NCBI GenBank assembly: GCA_020624805.1
Contig: JAHKVW010000057.1
Span: forward strand, 1-39,803
DNA: 39,803 nt
Direction of reading: 5' to 3'
Source of the DNA: a bacterium
GTDB taxonomy: Bacteria; Bacillota; Clostridia; Oscillospirales; Acutalibacteraceae
The notes below the pieces were generated by a model, which saw only the letters and a program-made list of their open reading frames with translations, had not been told where the DNA came from and ran no database searches. This document shows, piece by piece, positions 29,461 to 37,663 of the stretch; position 1 is the first letter of the stretch, and every line of letters starts with the position of its first letter. The position numbers and the translations under genes are program-made.

Positions 29461-30051
29461 ATGGATGAATTTAAGAAGGTCGTAGCGGAGAATATCACCC
29501 GTCTGCGTACCTCAATGAACCTGACACAGGCTCAGCTCGGTGAGATGCTCAACTATTCGGATAAGAGCATTTCCAAATGGGAGCGCGGCGAGTCGATCCC
29601 GGATGTGTTTGTGCTCAAAAAGATCGCCGATCTCGGCGGCGTCACGGTCGATTATATCATCACCCCTCATTCGGATGATGAACAGATCAAACCTGAGAAG
29701 AATACCGGCCGCCGATACAGCCGCCGCTTTATTACGCTGACGGTCCTGGCGGGTATCTGGGCGTTGGCGGTACTGCTGTTCGTGATCCTGTGGATCGCGG
29801 GTTACGTCAATTGGCTGATCTTCATATACGCGATTCCGGTCTCGCTGATCACGCTGTTGGTGCTCAATTCCGTATGGGGCGACCGCTCGTGGAACCTGTA
29901 CATTATCTCGGGCTTGGTATGGGGCATCATCTGCTCGGTATATTTGACCGCCCTGCAAAACAACTGGTGGCAGTTGTTTTTGCTGGGTATCCCGGCGCAG
30001 ATCATTATCATTTTTGCCTTCTCGATCAAGAAGAAGCCAAAAAAGAATTAA
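29461..30051 (+). CDS. XRE-family transcriptional regulator with membrane domain
   Basis: This 196-aa protein has a Cro/C1-type helix-turn-helix at about 6-62 (ITRLRTSMNLTQAQLGEMLN, SDKSISKWERGESIPDV) followed by a short charged linker. Four hydrophobic helices (about 87-110, 116-134, 144-163, 169-188) and a KKKPKK tail come next. Membrane-tethered XRE regulators of this kind are frequent in Clostridia; their signals and targets are mostly unknown. GGAG lies 7-8 nt before the ATG. It is a single-gene unit between the ABC operon and degV. Confidence 0.85.
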   Translation: MDEFKKVVAENITRLRTSMNLTQAQLGEMLNYSDKSISKWERGESIPDVFVLKKIADLGGVTVDYIITPHSDDEQIKPEKNTGRRYSRRFITLTVLAGIWALAVLLFVILWIAGYVNWLIFIYAIPVSLITLLVLNSVWGDRSWNLYIISGLVWGIICSVYLTALQNNWWQLFLLGIPAQIIIIFAFSIKKKPKKN

Positions 30052-30117
30052 GGCAACATCGCGGAAGTGAATGATGTCGTGTTGCCTCGATCCCGCATTA
30101 TTCCTTGTTTCTACTGT

Positions 30118-30157
30118 GAGTAGAGTGCTTTTTAGGGCGCTCTACTCCTTTCTTTTT
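30118..30157 (+). terminator. Terminator after the XRE-family gene
   Basis: GAGTAGAG/CTCTACTC (8 bp, extended by TGC/GCG wobble) is followed by CTTTCTTTTT. An additional weaker hairpin (AGGCAAC/GTTGCCT, 30051-30087) lies directly at the stop codon. Confidence 0.8.
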
Positions 30158-30209
30158 GTCCGTAGAATGAAAAAAGCTCAACAGTAGATGATCAATACAG
30201 CCGAATAGA

Positions 30210-30237
30210 TTGCAATTTGATTTAGATGGGATAAAAT
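30210..30237 (+). promoter_or_regulatory. Weak candidate promoter for degV
   Basis: TTGCAA and TAAAAT are separated by 16 bp but lie 235 bp before the gene. The long leader contains hairpins such as GCAGAC/GTCTGC (near 30309-30330). I see no recognised riboswitch in the 30158-30471 gap. Confidence 0.3.
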
Positions 30238-30471
30238 GGTAGTTGTAAGAACATGCCGTCCGACGCACAGGTTTTTTGATACTGATTCCCATTAAACGGT
30301 ATGAAAACGCAGACAGCTCTTGCGGTCTGCTTTCTGTCAGGAAAAGTATGAGCTGTGCGGTCGGGGCAACAGCAAAAATTTCACACGGCAATGGCTCTCT
30401 GCCGTATTCAGGCATACTGGAAAGACCAATCGATCCTCTGCTGCCTGTCCGAGTCAAAAGGAGTGTTTGTT

Positions 30472-31359
30472 ATGAGCTATATCATCAGTACCTGTACCAC
30501 CGCCGATATGACAAAGGAGATGTTCGACAAGCTCGGCATCCGCTATATCGGTTTTCACTTTATCGTTGACGGTAGATCGTATACCGACGACCTGTATGAA
30601 AGCATGAGCGCCAAGGAGTTTTACGGTCATATCCGCAACGGCGCCGAGACCTCCACCTCTCAGGTGTCTGTCGGCGAGTATGTCGACTACTTCCGTGAGC
30701 TGCTGAGCGAGGGCAAGGATATCCTGCACGCGTGTCTGTCATCGGGTATCTCGAATACCGTACAGAGCGCCCATGCCGCGGCAGATATGCTGCGTTCGGA
30801 GTTTCCGGATCGCAAGATCTATATCGTTGATTCGCTGTGCGCTTCTTCGGGCGCGGGTATGTATATGACCCTGCTCGCTCAAAAACGCGACGAGGGCATG
30901 GATATCGACGCGCTGTATCAGTGGGCGCTGGATCATCAGCAAACGATACAGCACTGGTTCTGCTCCACCGACCTGACCTATTACATCAAGGGTGGTCGTG
31001 TGTCTAAAATCAGCGGTGTGCTGGGCGGCATTTTTGAGATCTGTCCGCTGCTGTGCGTCAGCCCCGAGGGTAAGCTCAAGCCCATCGAGAAAATCAGAAC
31101 CAAGAAGAAGGTGCTGACCGCGCTGGTCGATAAGATGGAACAGCACGCGCTGGGCGGCAAAGAGTACGGCGGCTTATGCTATATCTCTCACTCGGATTGT
31201 CTGGAGGACGCGATCTCCGTGCGCGAGCAGGTGATGGCGCGCTTCAAGAACGTCAAACAGGTTCCGATCTTCGATATCGGTACCACCATCGGCTGTCACA
31301 CCGGCACCGGTACCGTCGCGCTGTTCTTTGTCGGAGATGAAGAAAGAGAGGACGAGTGA
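30472..31359 (+). CDS. DegV family fatty-acid-binding protein
   Basis: This 295-aa protein shows the DegV plan: YIISTCTTADMTKEMFDKLG at the N-terminus, the fatty-acid contact region TSTSQVSVGEYVDYF, LHACLSSGISNTVQSA, IVDSLCASSGAGM, YYIKGGRVSK and a C-terminal IGCHTGTGTVALFF. DegV proteins bind fatty acids and, as FakB, present them to the FakA kinase for phospholipid synthesis; no fakA is seen in this window. The start at 30472 is set by AAAAGGAG 8 nt upstream; an open frame to 30355 is not credible. Its stop overlaps the next start by 1 bp. Confidence 0.92.
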   Translation: MSYIISTCTTADMTKEMFDKLGIRYIGFHFIVDGRSYTDDLYESMSAKEFYGHIRNGAETSTSQVSVGEYVDYFRELLSEGKDILHACLSSGISNTVQSAHAAADMLRSEFPDRKIYIVDSLCASSGAGMYMTLLAQKRDEGMDIDALYQWALDHQQTIQHWFCSTDLTYYIKGGRVSKISGVLGGIFEICPLLCVSPEGKLKPIEKIRTKKKVLTALVDKMEQHALGGKEYGGLCYISHSDCLEDAISVREQVMARFKNVKQVPIFDIGTTIGCHTGTGTVALFFVGDEEREDE

Positions 31360-32066
31360 TGAACGCGGTCCATACGATGACCGGCGGCGATATCGCGACA
31401 AAAAAGAGGAAGCTGAAAACACAGCTTCCCGATTATACGCGCGGTGAAGAGATATGCAACACCGTGACCCACGCCATCGGCGCGGTATTTGCCGTAGCGG
31501 CGATCCCGCTGTTGGTCGTGATGGCAGCGATGCACCGAAATCCGTGGGCGATCGTATCGGGCGCGATCTATGGTACGACATTGCTGATCATGTTCACGGT
31601 ATCCAGCGTCTATCACGGGCTGCCTGTCGGCAACGCTAAACGCGTGATGCGGATCATCGACCACTGCGATATCTATTTTTTGATCGCGGGCACCTACACG
31701 CCGATCCTGCTCGTGGGCATCCGTCCGCTGAATCCGGCGCTGGCATGGTCGATCTTCGGTGTGGAATGGGCGCTGACCGCCATCGCCGTGACGCTGAACG
31801 CGATCGACCTCAAGCGGTTTGAAAAGGTGTCCATGGTGTGCTACATCGGCATGGGTTGGTGCGTGATCGCCGTGCTGAAGCTGACGATCGACGCGATGAC
31901 GATGCCCGGATTCCTCCTGTTGCTGGCGGGCGGTATCGCATATACCATCGGCGCCGTGCTGTACGGCATCGGCAAGAAGGTGCGCTATATGCACTCGGTG
32001 TTCCATGTGCTCGTGCTGGCCGGCAGTGTATTGCAGTTTTTGGCGATCCTGCTGTATGTGATGTGA
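31359..32066 (+). CDS. Hemolysin III / TrhA-type membrane protein
   Basis: This 235-aa protein has seven hydrophobic segments and the conserved motifs of the HlyIII (PAQR-like) family: GEEICNTVTHAIGAV, TVSSVYHGLPVG, IDHCDIYFLIAGTYTPILL and the C-terminal RYMHSVFHVLVLAGS. The conserved histidines and Asp form a metal site in this superfamily. The physiological role is uncertain; links to membrane fluidity control have been proposed for TrhA. The start ATG overlaps the degV stop (TGATG), so the two genes are translated together, a possible fatty-acid/membrane theme. Confidence 0.92.
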   Translation: MNAVHTMTGGDIATKKRKLKTQLPDYTRGEEICNTVTHAIGAVFAVAAIPLLVVMAAMHRNPWAIVSGAIYGTTLLIMFTVSSVYHGLPVGNAKRVMRIIDHCDIYFLIAGTYTPILLVGIRPLNPALAWSIFGVEWALTAIAVTLNAIDLKRFEKVSMVCYIGMGWCVIAVLKLTIDAMTMPGFLLLLAGGIAYTIGAVLYGIGKKVRYMHSVFHVLVLAGSVLQFLAILLYVM

Positions 32067-32121
32067 TGAGATATATCATATTATGAAGTTCATAATAAAT
32101 GTAACTACACCTTTCTTGGAG

Positions 32122-32201
32122 AAGTATCTCGTTGTCACTCGGTCAATTAATACAATCCCTCAGTCGCCATCGGGCGACAGCTCCCTTTACCAAAGGGAGC
32201 C
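32122..32201 (+). repeat. CCCTCAGTCGCC-family repeat supplying a terminator
   Basis: GAAGTATCTCG...CAATCCCTCAGTCGCCATCGGGCGACAG...AAAGGGAGCC matches 17257-17335 over about 80 bp. Here it is followed by seven T residues. Confidence 0.75.
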
Positions 32202-32208
32202 TTTTTTT
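32180..32208 (+). terminator. Terminator formed by the end of the repeat
   Basis: GCTCCCTT/AAGGGAGC with a 5-nt loop is followed by CTTTTTTT. The repeat appears to have been adopted as the degV-hlyIII operon terminator. Confidence 0.75.
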
Positions 32209-32287
32209 GTTTCGTGTCAGGGGAGCTTTTGTCATATCCGCTCTTTTTCTTTCATAGGATTAGTATGAAAACAGAGGATGTGATATA

Positions 32288-32929
32288 ATGCTGATCAGAG
32301 CCGTATCATTCGTGACGGCGTTTTTACTGCTGGCGTGTACGATCACCGCGATCTCCGCCGCGATGTATGAGGCGCCCGAACAAGACATTGAGGAAACGAT
32401 CGCCGCGACGGAGACATCGACGCCGACAGACAGCCCGCTCTCGCCGACGGAAAAGAAGCTCCCCGAGGTGCTGGAGCATCCGCAAGGGGAGGATGGGTAC
32501 ACGCCGAGGCTGACGTCGCCCGACGCGGATAATGCACGGTATTATTCGGGCGAGAATCCGTTTTATGCCGCAGGCTACGGTATGCCGAACTGCACCTGCT
32601 ACGCGTGGGGCAGGGCATATGAGATCAGCGGTGAGCGTCCCGAGTTGTCGCCCTATGACGCCTGTACCTGGTATGACTACAACGCCGAGAATCATATCTA
32701 CGATTACGGCGATGAACCGCAGCAGGGCGCGATCGCGTGCTGGGCGTATGCCGACGGAGGGCCGGGGCATGTGGCTGTCGTCGAACAGGTGGACGGCGAT
32801 TCGGTACTGTTGTCCAATTCCGCCTACAGCGGCGCGGAATTCTATATGGATACGGTGCCTGCCGACGATCCTTCGGCAGGGAGAGAGAACTGGATCTTTC
32901 AGGGGTACATTTATCCCGATTCTCGGTAA
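32288..32929 (+). CDS. Secreted CHAP-domain protein
   Basis: This 213-aa protein has a hydrophobic signal or anchor (about 3-25), a Thr/Pro/Glu-rich linker (about 30-75) and a CHAP amidase/peptidase domain (about 85-213). The catalytic Cys104 is in GMPNCTCYAWGRAYE, His161 in GPGHVAVVEQV and Asn177 in LLSNSAYSG, so the active site is complete, unlike the phage-like CHAP protein at 22484. It probably cleaves peptidoglycan peptides at the cell surface. It ends at a terminator shared with the convergent protease gene. The ribosome site (GAGGATG) is modest. Confidence 0.85.
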   Translation: MLIRAVSFVTAFLLLACTITAISAAMYEAPEQDIEETIAATETSTPTDSPLSPTEKKLPEVLEHPQGEDGYTPRLTSPDADNARYYSGENPFYAAGYGMPNCTCYAWGRAYEISGERPELSPYDACTWYDYNAENHIYDYGDEPQQGAIACWAYADGGPGHVAVVEQVDGDSVLLSNSAYSGAEFYMDTVPADDPSAGRENWIFQGYIYPDSR

Positions 32930-32941
32930 ATGAACGAAGAA

Positions 32942-32975
32942 AAAACCGGAACTGCGTATCTGCGGTTCCGGTTTT
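32942..32975. terminator. Bidirectional terminator between convergent genes
   Basis: AAAACCGGAACTGC/GCGGTTCCGGTTTT is a 14-bp stem with one wobble and A/T tracts on both sides. It serves the CHAP gene and the minus-strand protease gene. Confidence 0.85.
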
Positions 32976-32992
32976 GGTGTTGTCTGGATGGA

Positions 32993-34621
32993 TCAGCCCG
33001 TATGAGCCAGTCGGCGCTGCATTTGGGTCGTGTCGAGGATCTCTACCGTGCCGTTGTTGTCGATATCGGCAAAGCGAAGCTGTTCCTCATTGAGCTGTCG
33101 TAAATGAGCGAAATAGCGCTGGGTGAGTGTGATATCCATGACGGTGAACTCACCGTCGCGGTCGACATCGCCTACCTTTTCATCGTTGGTGCAGAGCGCC
33201 TTGATGACAAAGGTGCCGCCGACGGTATCGTCGAGCTTCGTCTGATAGAAGGTCATGATATCCATCGCCGATGCGGAATAGCCGATCAGGAAGCTCTGAC
33301 CGTATTCGGATCCGGGCTTGAACAGATATTTGCCGCCTGCGGTGAGCCATTCGTCAACGCCGATCTCAATGTCGGTTTTGCCGTTCTTTTCGATCGTGAC
33401 GCCGATCGCGCCCTTTGTTTTCGGCGCGTCAAAGCCGTACACCTTGGCGCTCATATACCCTTGATGCTCGATGGTGCCCTGCGCGAGCAGCGTCCACTGA
33501 TCGGGAGTGACGACAGGAGCGCCGTTATCATCGACGGGCATATAGTAGACGGAGTATTTTGAGCCCTCGGAGGTGGATTCAAACACGACCTTGTCGATGT
33601 TGTGATAGCCGTCCGAAAAGTCGAAAACATTCGCGTAGGTCATCTTGCTTTGATTGGGACGCGCCTGCTGAATGTAGTCAAATTCATAGGTCGCGCCGAA
33701 GCTCTCGTTCTGCTGGATCTTCGTATTCGCGTTGATCGGGGATGCTGAGCTGATCGAATAGCTCGGACCGAAGCGGGAATCAAAGAGATACAGATCCTCG
33801 TAGGAGATCCGGAAATAGCCGTTGTCGCCCCATGAGGTTCCCCAACTGTTCTTGCACACCCATGCGCCGGGAGAGGAGGGCTGATGTCCGCTGACAAAGT
33901 TGCCGACGTTGTAGTTGTCGTCCCAGCCAACGATCTCGATCGCGTGACCGTTGAGCTGAGCGGTCGTCAGCCCGGGTTCATCACAATAATAGGCGTCGCG
34001 CTTGAGATAGCTGCCGTTATAATGGAAATTGCCGATGACGCCGCCGTATTGATAGATCGCGGTCTTGATGGTGTCGCGGTCATCACCGTCGAGATAGATG
34101 ACGGAGTCCGCCGCCTGATAGGGATAGAGGTTGCTTGTCGCGTGGAAGTCCTCGACAGTTTTACTTTCGTCATACAGACTGTTGTCGATACAGCCGAAGG
34201 AAGTCAGGTACCCCATCGCGACGTAGGGATAACCCGCATCCGAATAGGTGCGCTGCCAGCCGTTTCCGTCATTCCGCGCGGTGCCCCAGTAGTTCATGTG
34301 CATGGTCGAAAGATGGAACGCCTGCCGGTTGTTTTTGAGGAAAAAAGATTCTAAGGTGGCGGTGGAGCTGTATGCCCAGCAGGTGTTGTATTGCTGTTGG
34401 CGTACCGGAGTGGTGTAGCCGTGTTCCGCCGAGTTGTACGCGGTCGGAAGCGTTTCTTCCGGCTCCAGTGTACCGCCGACCTCGGCATAATCCGCGGCGA
34501 CGATCGCGGCTTCGACCTGCGCGCCTGTTTCGGCTGTGTCGATCTGCGCCGCGGAAGCGGCAAGGGTCGTTGAGCCGATCATCGCGGCGGTCAGTAGTAT
34601 GGTGATCAGTTTACGCATCAT
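32993..34621 (-). CDS. Secreted papain-like (C1) cysteine protease with C-terminal dockerin
   Basis: This 542-aa protein has a signal peptide (about 1-25). The C1A peptidase domain (about 60-280) has RQQQYNTCWAYSSTATLE with catalytic Cys81 and the oxyanion Gln before it, His226 in LNGHAIEIVGWDD, and Asn258 in VCKNSWGTSWGDNGYF. A beta-rich region follows (about 290-475, for example YANVFDFSDGYHNIDKVVF). A type I dockerin ends the protein, with calcium loops DVDRDGEFTVMDIT and DIDNNGTVEILDTT. It should be displayed on a cohesin scaffold outside the cell. The start at 34621 is chosen because GGAGG is 7 nt before it; the ATG two codons earlier sits too close. Confidence 0.92.
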   Translation of the reverse strand: MMRKLITILLTAAMIGSTTLAASAAQIDTAETGAQVEAAIVAADYAEVGGTLEPEETLPTAYNSAEHGYTTPVRQQQYNTCWAYSSTATLESFFLKNNRQAFHLSTMHMNYWGTARNDGNGWQRTYSDAGYPYVAMGYLTSFGCIDNSLYDESKTVEDFHATSNLYPYQAADSVIYLDGDDRDTIKTAIYQYGGVIGNFHYNGSYLKRDAYYCDEPGLTTAQLNGHAIEIVGWDDNYNVGNFVSGHQPSSPGAWVCKNSWGTSWGDNGYFRISYEDLYLFDSRFGPSYSISSASPINANTKIQQNESFGATYEFDYIQQARPNQSKMTYANVFDFSDGYHNIDKVVFESTSEGSKYSVYYMPVDDNGAPVVTPDQWTLLAQGTIEHQGYMSAKVYGFDAPKTKGAIGVTIEKNGKTDIEIGVDEWLTAGGKYLFKPGSEYGQSFLIGYSASAMDIMTFYQTKLDDTVGGTFVIKALCTNDEKVGDVDRDGEFTVMDITLTQRYFAHLRQLNEEQLRFADIDNNGTVEILDTTQMQRRLAHTG

Positions 34622-34699
34622 GTCCATACCTCCGTTCGGTATATTTTATCGATCATAATATAGCATAAAAAAACATTATAATATTAACACATTTTTTCC

Positions 34700-34729
34700 T
34701 GAATGTAAACATTTTGTCGGCATATAATA
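34700..34729 (+). promoter_or_regulatory. Possible forespore-type promoter of gpr
   Basis: GAATG and CATATAATA are separated by 15 bp, resembling sigma-G/F promoters (GNATR and CATnnTA) with one mismatch in the -10 box. In B. subtilis gpr is transcribed in the forespore. Confidence 0.4.
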
Positions 34730-34758
34730 ATGGTAGTTTTCAGGAAAGGACTGTGAGG

Positions 34759-35643
34759 ATGGAACGCAGGACCGACCTCGCCGTAGAAGAACGCGAGCTG
34801 CTCGGCGAGGATATCAAAGGGATTGAATATACCTCGGAGAAGGTCGAAGGACTGCCGATCGAGCGGCTCCGGATCTTGACCAAACGCGCCGCCCAACTGC
34901 TCAAAAAGCCGATGGGACATTATGTAACGGTGGAGCTGCCGCCGCTGACGGACAGCATACGCGACACCGACAGCCGTGTGCGGGCGCTGTCCGAGGAGAT
35001 CCGCCGATTGCTGCCCGTGAACGGTCTGGTGCTGGTGGCGGGACTGGGGAATGTAGAGATCACGCCCGACGCTTTGGGGCCGAAGGCAGCGTCCAAGGTG
35101 CTCGCGACGCGCCATATCCGCGGCGAGGTCGCGCGGTCAACGGGGCTGGACAGGCTCAGAGCGGTCGCGGTGGTCAACACCGGCGTGACCGGTCAGACGG
35201 GGATCGAAACAGGAGAGTTATTGCAGGGCGTCATCAAAAACATCCGACCCTCCGCCATGATCGCGGTGGACGCGCTCGCGTCACGTCGGCTCGAACGCCT
35301 CGGGTGTACGGTGCAGATCTCCGATACCGGGATCTCGCCCGGCGCGGGCGTCGGCAACCGCCGTGTGCGGATCGATTCCGATACCATGGGGATCCCTGTG
35401 ATCGCTATCGGTGTGCCTACGGTCGTGGACGCGGTGACCCTTGCGTTCGACCTGTTGGAGATTGATGATGAAAAGGAGAGCGTGGAGCTTTCCCGCAGTG
35501 TTTCGCCGCAGGGCAGGAGCATGGTGGTCACACCCAAGGAGGTGGATCTGCTGATCGACCGCGCCGCGCATCTGATCTCATTGTCGGTGAACATGGCGCT
35601 GCAAACGGACATCGATACCGAGGATCTGTTGGATCTTTTGTAG
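34759..35643 (+). CDS. gpr: Spore germination protease GPR
   Basis: GPR degrades small acid-soluble spore proteins when spores germinate. The 294-aa protein starts MERRTDLAVEERELL (the RTDLAVE motif marks the pro-region) and continues with VLVAGLGNVEITPDALGPKA, VNTGVTGQTGIETGELL, MIAVDALASRRLERLG, ISDTGISPGAGVGNRR and IPVIAIGVPTVVDA, all characteristic. It is shorter than the B. subtilis enzyme (about 370 aa), as in many Clostridia. AGGAAAGGA precedes the ATG at 34759. The spoIIP gene follows, the same order as in B. subtilis. It is direct evidence that the organism forms endospores. Confidence 0.95.
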   Translation: MERRTDLAVEERELLGEDIKGIEYTSEKVEGLPIERLRILTKRAAQLLKKPMGHYVTVELPPLTDSIRDTDSRVRALSEEIRRLLPVNGLVLVAGLGNVEITPDALGPKAASKVLATRHIRGEVARSTGLDRLRAVAVVNTGVTGQTGIETGELLQGVIKNIRPSAMIAVDALASRRLERLGCTVQISDTGISPGAGVGNRRVRIDSDTMGIPVIAIGVPTVVDAVTLAFDLLEIDDEKESVELSRSVSPQGRSMVVTPKEVDLLIDRAAHLISLSVNMALQTDIDTEDLLDLL

Positions 35644-35656
35644 CATAATATAAACA

Positions 35657-35705
35657 GTCATTGCGAGGAGTAGACGCGCACGTCTGCGACGCGGCAATCT
35701 CAACC
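35657..35705. repeat. TCATTGCGAG-family repeat between gpr and spoIIP
   Basis: GTCATTGCGAGGAGTAGACG...CGTCTGCGACGCGGCAATCTCAACC is a 49-bp copy with internal palindrome (AGACG/CGTCT) and the same ends as 7819-7956 and 15576-15616. Confidence 0.8.
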
Positions 35706-35777
35706 TTATTTCTTCTGATAGTCATATCTCGTCCACGAATTGCATATACTATAGCAATTCGTATAAAAGGTGAGAGA

Positions 35778-36842
35778 ATGAAGAAACGACATTGGAAGAT
35801 GACGGTGACGGCGGCTGCATTGGTTTTGGCGATGGCAGTGAGCCTGAGTATGGTGGTGTACCGTGTGCGATCCTGTATCGCGCTCGAGGATGAAGCGGCG
35901 CTTTTGTCGGGAAAGCTGAGTTTTGTCAACGGCGATATGAGCGCCGACAGCACGACCGCGACAGCGGATGAAGCGCCGACACAACCGCCTGTGGTAAGAC
36001 CGCTTGCCGAAACACCGACCGACACGGAGCAGGTCAGAGAGAAGCCGCAGGATACGCCCCACAGCGGCACGACCTATCCCGTCAAAGAGATCCGGGTCAG
36101 CAACGGCAATATGAGCTATGATAATTTTACCATCCGCAACACAACGGATTATGACCTCGATGTAGAATCGCTGTTGTCGGCGGAATTGCCCTTTGCCCTT
36201 GAGGATAACCACGAGGTGCAGGTGCTGGTCTACCACACCCATACCTGCGAGCGGTATCTGACCGAGGATAACGGCGAGTATTACGAGGACTATTATCCGC
36301 GCTCTACCGACGGGGATCTGGGCGTTGTCGCGGTAGGGGAGCAGCTTGTCGAAACGCTGAAGAAAAACGGGATCGGCGCTGTCCACGACACCACCCTCCA
36401 TGATTATCCCTCCTATGAGGGCTCGTATGCCCGCTCATGGGAAACGATCTCGGCGTATAAAGAAAAGTATCCGTCGATCAAGGTCACCATCGACCTGCAC
36501 CGCGACGCGATGACCACCGATGACGGCACCAAGTATAAGCCGACTTTTGAGGTCGACGGCGATAAGGCGGCGCAGATCATGATCATGGCGGGGTACGATA
36601 CCGAGGGCGGCTTCGATTTCTGGCACGATAATCTGATCTTCGCCATGCAGCTGCAAAAGAGGTGCGAGGATAACTATCCCGGCATGACCCGACCGCTGAA
36701 CTTCGGCGAGTATACATATAACATGAATTTCAACAACGGCTCCCTGTTGATCGAGGTGGGCACCGACGCGAATACCGTCGATGAAGCCTGCCGCAGCGGC
36801 GGATATCTGGCGCAGGCGTTGTCAGAGCTGCTGAAACGGTGA
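35778..36842 (+). CDS. spoIIP: Stage II sporulation protein P
   Basis: SpoIIP is the amidase/endopeptidase of the DMP complex that digests septal peptidoglycan during engulfment. The 354-aa protein has one N-terminal membrane helix (about 9-28), a variable Thr/Pro-rich region, and the catalytic domain with VLVYHTHTCERY (about 149-160), VTIDLHRDAM (about 236-245, metal-ligand His) and LLIEVGTDANTVDEA near the end. The start at 35778 follows AAAGGTGAGAG. It lies directly behind gpr, separated by a short repeat. The helix and extracytoplasmic domain fit its place in the mother-cell membrane. Confidence 0.94.
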   Translation: MKKRHWKMTVTAAALVLAMAVSLSMVVYRVRSCIALEDEAALLSGKLSFVNGDMSADSTTATADEAPTQPPVVRPLAETPTDTEQVREKPQDTPHSGTTYPVKEIRVSNGNMSYDNFTIRNTTDYDLDVESLLSAELPFALEDNHEVQVLVYHTHTCERYLTEDNGEYYEDYYPRSTDGDLGVVAVGEQLVETLKKNGIGAVHDTTLHDYPSYEGSYARSWETISAYKEKYPSIKVTIDLHRDAMTTDDGTKYKPTFEVDGDKAAQIMIMAGYDTEGGFDFWHDNLIFAMQLQKRCEDNYPGMTRPLNFGEYTYNMNFNNGSLLIEVGTDANTVDEACRSGGYLAQALSELLKR

Positions 36843-37056
36843 AATCACATATGCGAAAGCGTGGCAAAACCGCGTAAATATAGTGATCAGTGGTTAGAGG
36901 TCAGTGATCAGTGTAACACGAAGGTAAAGTGTCCGGCGGATACGATCATGTTTGCGCCGGGAAGGTTTATTTCGCTCTTAGAATGATTCTTTATTCATTG
37001 TCAAAAGAAAAGTCGATTCGATGTCGCCGGTGATTAGGCATAATGTCGAATTCACT

Positions 37057-37086
37057 GCCCCGGTCTTGAAAAAAGATCGGGGCTTT
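37057..37086 (+). terminator. Terminator downstream of spoIIP
   Basis: GCCCCGGTCT/AGATCGGGGC is a 10-bp stem with one wobble, followed by TTTGTT. The gap 36843-37056 contains two direct AGTGATCAGTG words (near 36890-36913) and no credible gene. Confidence 0.75.
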
Positions 37087-37094
37087 GTTATAAT
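37066..37094 (+). promoter_or_regulatory. Promoter of the Gln-rich protein gene, overlapping the terminator
   Basis: TTGAAA and TATAAT are separated by 17 bp. The -35 box lies in the terminator loop and the -10 box right behind it, 58 bp before the start codon. Confidence 0.6.
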
Positions 37095-37151
37095 ATGCAC
37101 GTTGAAATAGACACATTTTTATCCGCTGTTTTTGACTGAGTTGAGGTTATT

Positions 37152-37658
37152 ATGAAGCATCATCGACTTTTGCATCATTTGATATCCATCCTGCTGGCGC
37201 TGAGCATCCTTGCGGCTGTCGGCTGTATGAGTGCGCTTGCCGCGCCGGGTGATGGGAATCAAAACAACAGTCAGATCGATCAGTCGCAAAGTCAGTTAGA
37301 AACGACACAGGGTGAACAGGGTCAGCAGACTCAGCAAGGTCAGCAGACACAGCAGGAAGCGCCTCAGGAGCAAGCGCCTCAGCAGGAACAGCCGCAGCAA
37401 GAACCAAATCAGTGGTATGATCCGATCTACAGCTATGAGGAGGACGCTACCTCGCCCTATGTGGAGCCCGAGCATCTCGCCGAGCTCCCCGCCGTGAGTC
37501 CCTCTCAGGTGCAGGAGGCTACCTCGGTCGCGATCCCCGTGGTCGCCGTATCCGACGCTTCGTTGTTCTCCGGTATCGTGATGTGGCTGTGTGTCGCGCT
37601 GGGTATCGCGGTCATCGTCGGCGTACTGGTCAGCAGACGTACCCGACGCCGCGGTTGA
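37152..37658 (+). CDS. Secreted Gln-rich protein with C-terminal membrane anchor
   Basis: I do not recognise this 168-aa protein. It has a signal peptide (about 10-33: ILLALSILAAVGCMSALA), a low-complexity Gln/Glu/Pro-rich stretch (about 36-95, for example QQTQQGQQTQQEAPQEQAP), a short Tyr/acidic segment (WYDPIYSYEED) and a C-terminal helix (about 140-160) followed by SRRTRRRG. No LPxTG-like motif precedes the helix, so it is probably membrane-anchored rather than sortase-linked. The Q-rich part could be a flexible wall-spanning spacer. GTTGAGG precedes the ATG. The dus gene starts 5 bp after its stop. Confidence 0.7.
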   Translation: MKHHRLLHHLISILLALSILAAVGCMSALAAPGDGNQNNSQIDQSQSQLETTQGEQGQQTQQGQQTQQEAPQEQAPQQEQPQQEPNQWYDPIYSYEEDATSPYVEPEHLAELPAVSPSQVQEATSVAIPVVAVSDASLFSGIVMWLCVALGIAVIVGVLVSRRTRRRG

Positions 37659-37663
37659 ACGTG

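Noticed and set aside
30355..30471. N-terminal extension of DegV
   Set aside because: There is no ribosome site at the upstream frame start. The family N-terminus and AAAAGGAG support 30472.
36843..37056. CRISPR-like or tandem repeat array from two AGTGATCAGTG words
   Set aside because: Only two copies about 20 bp apart, without regular spacers or cas genes.
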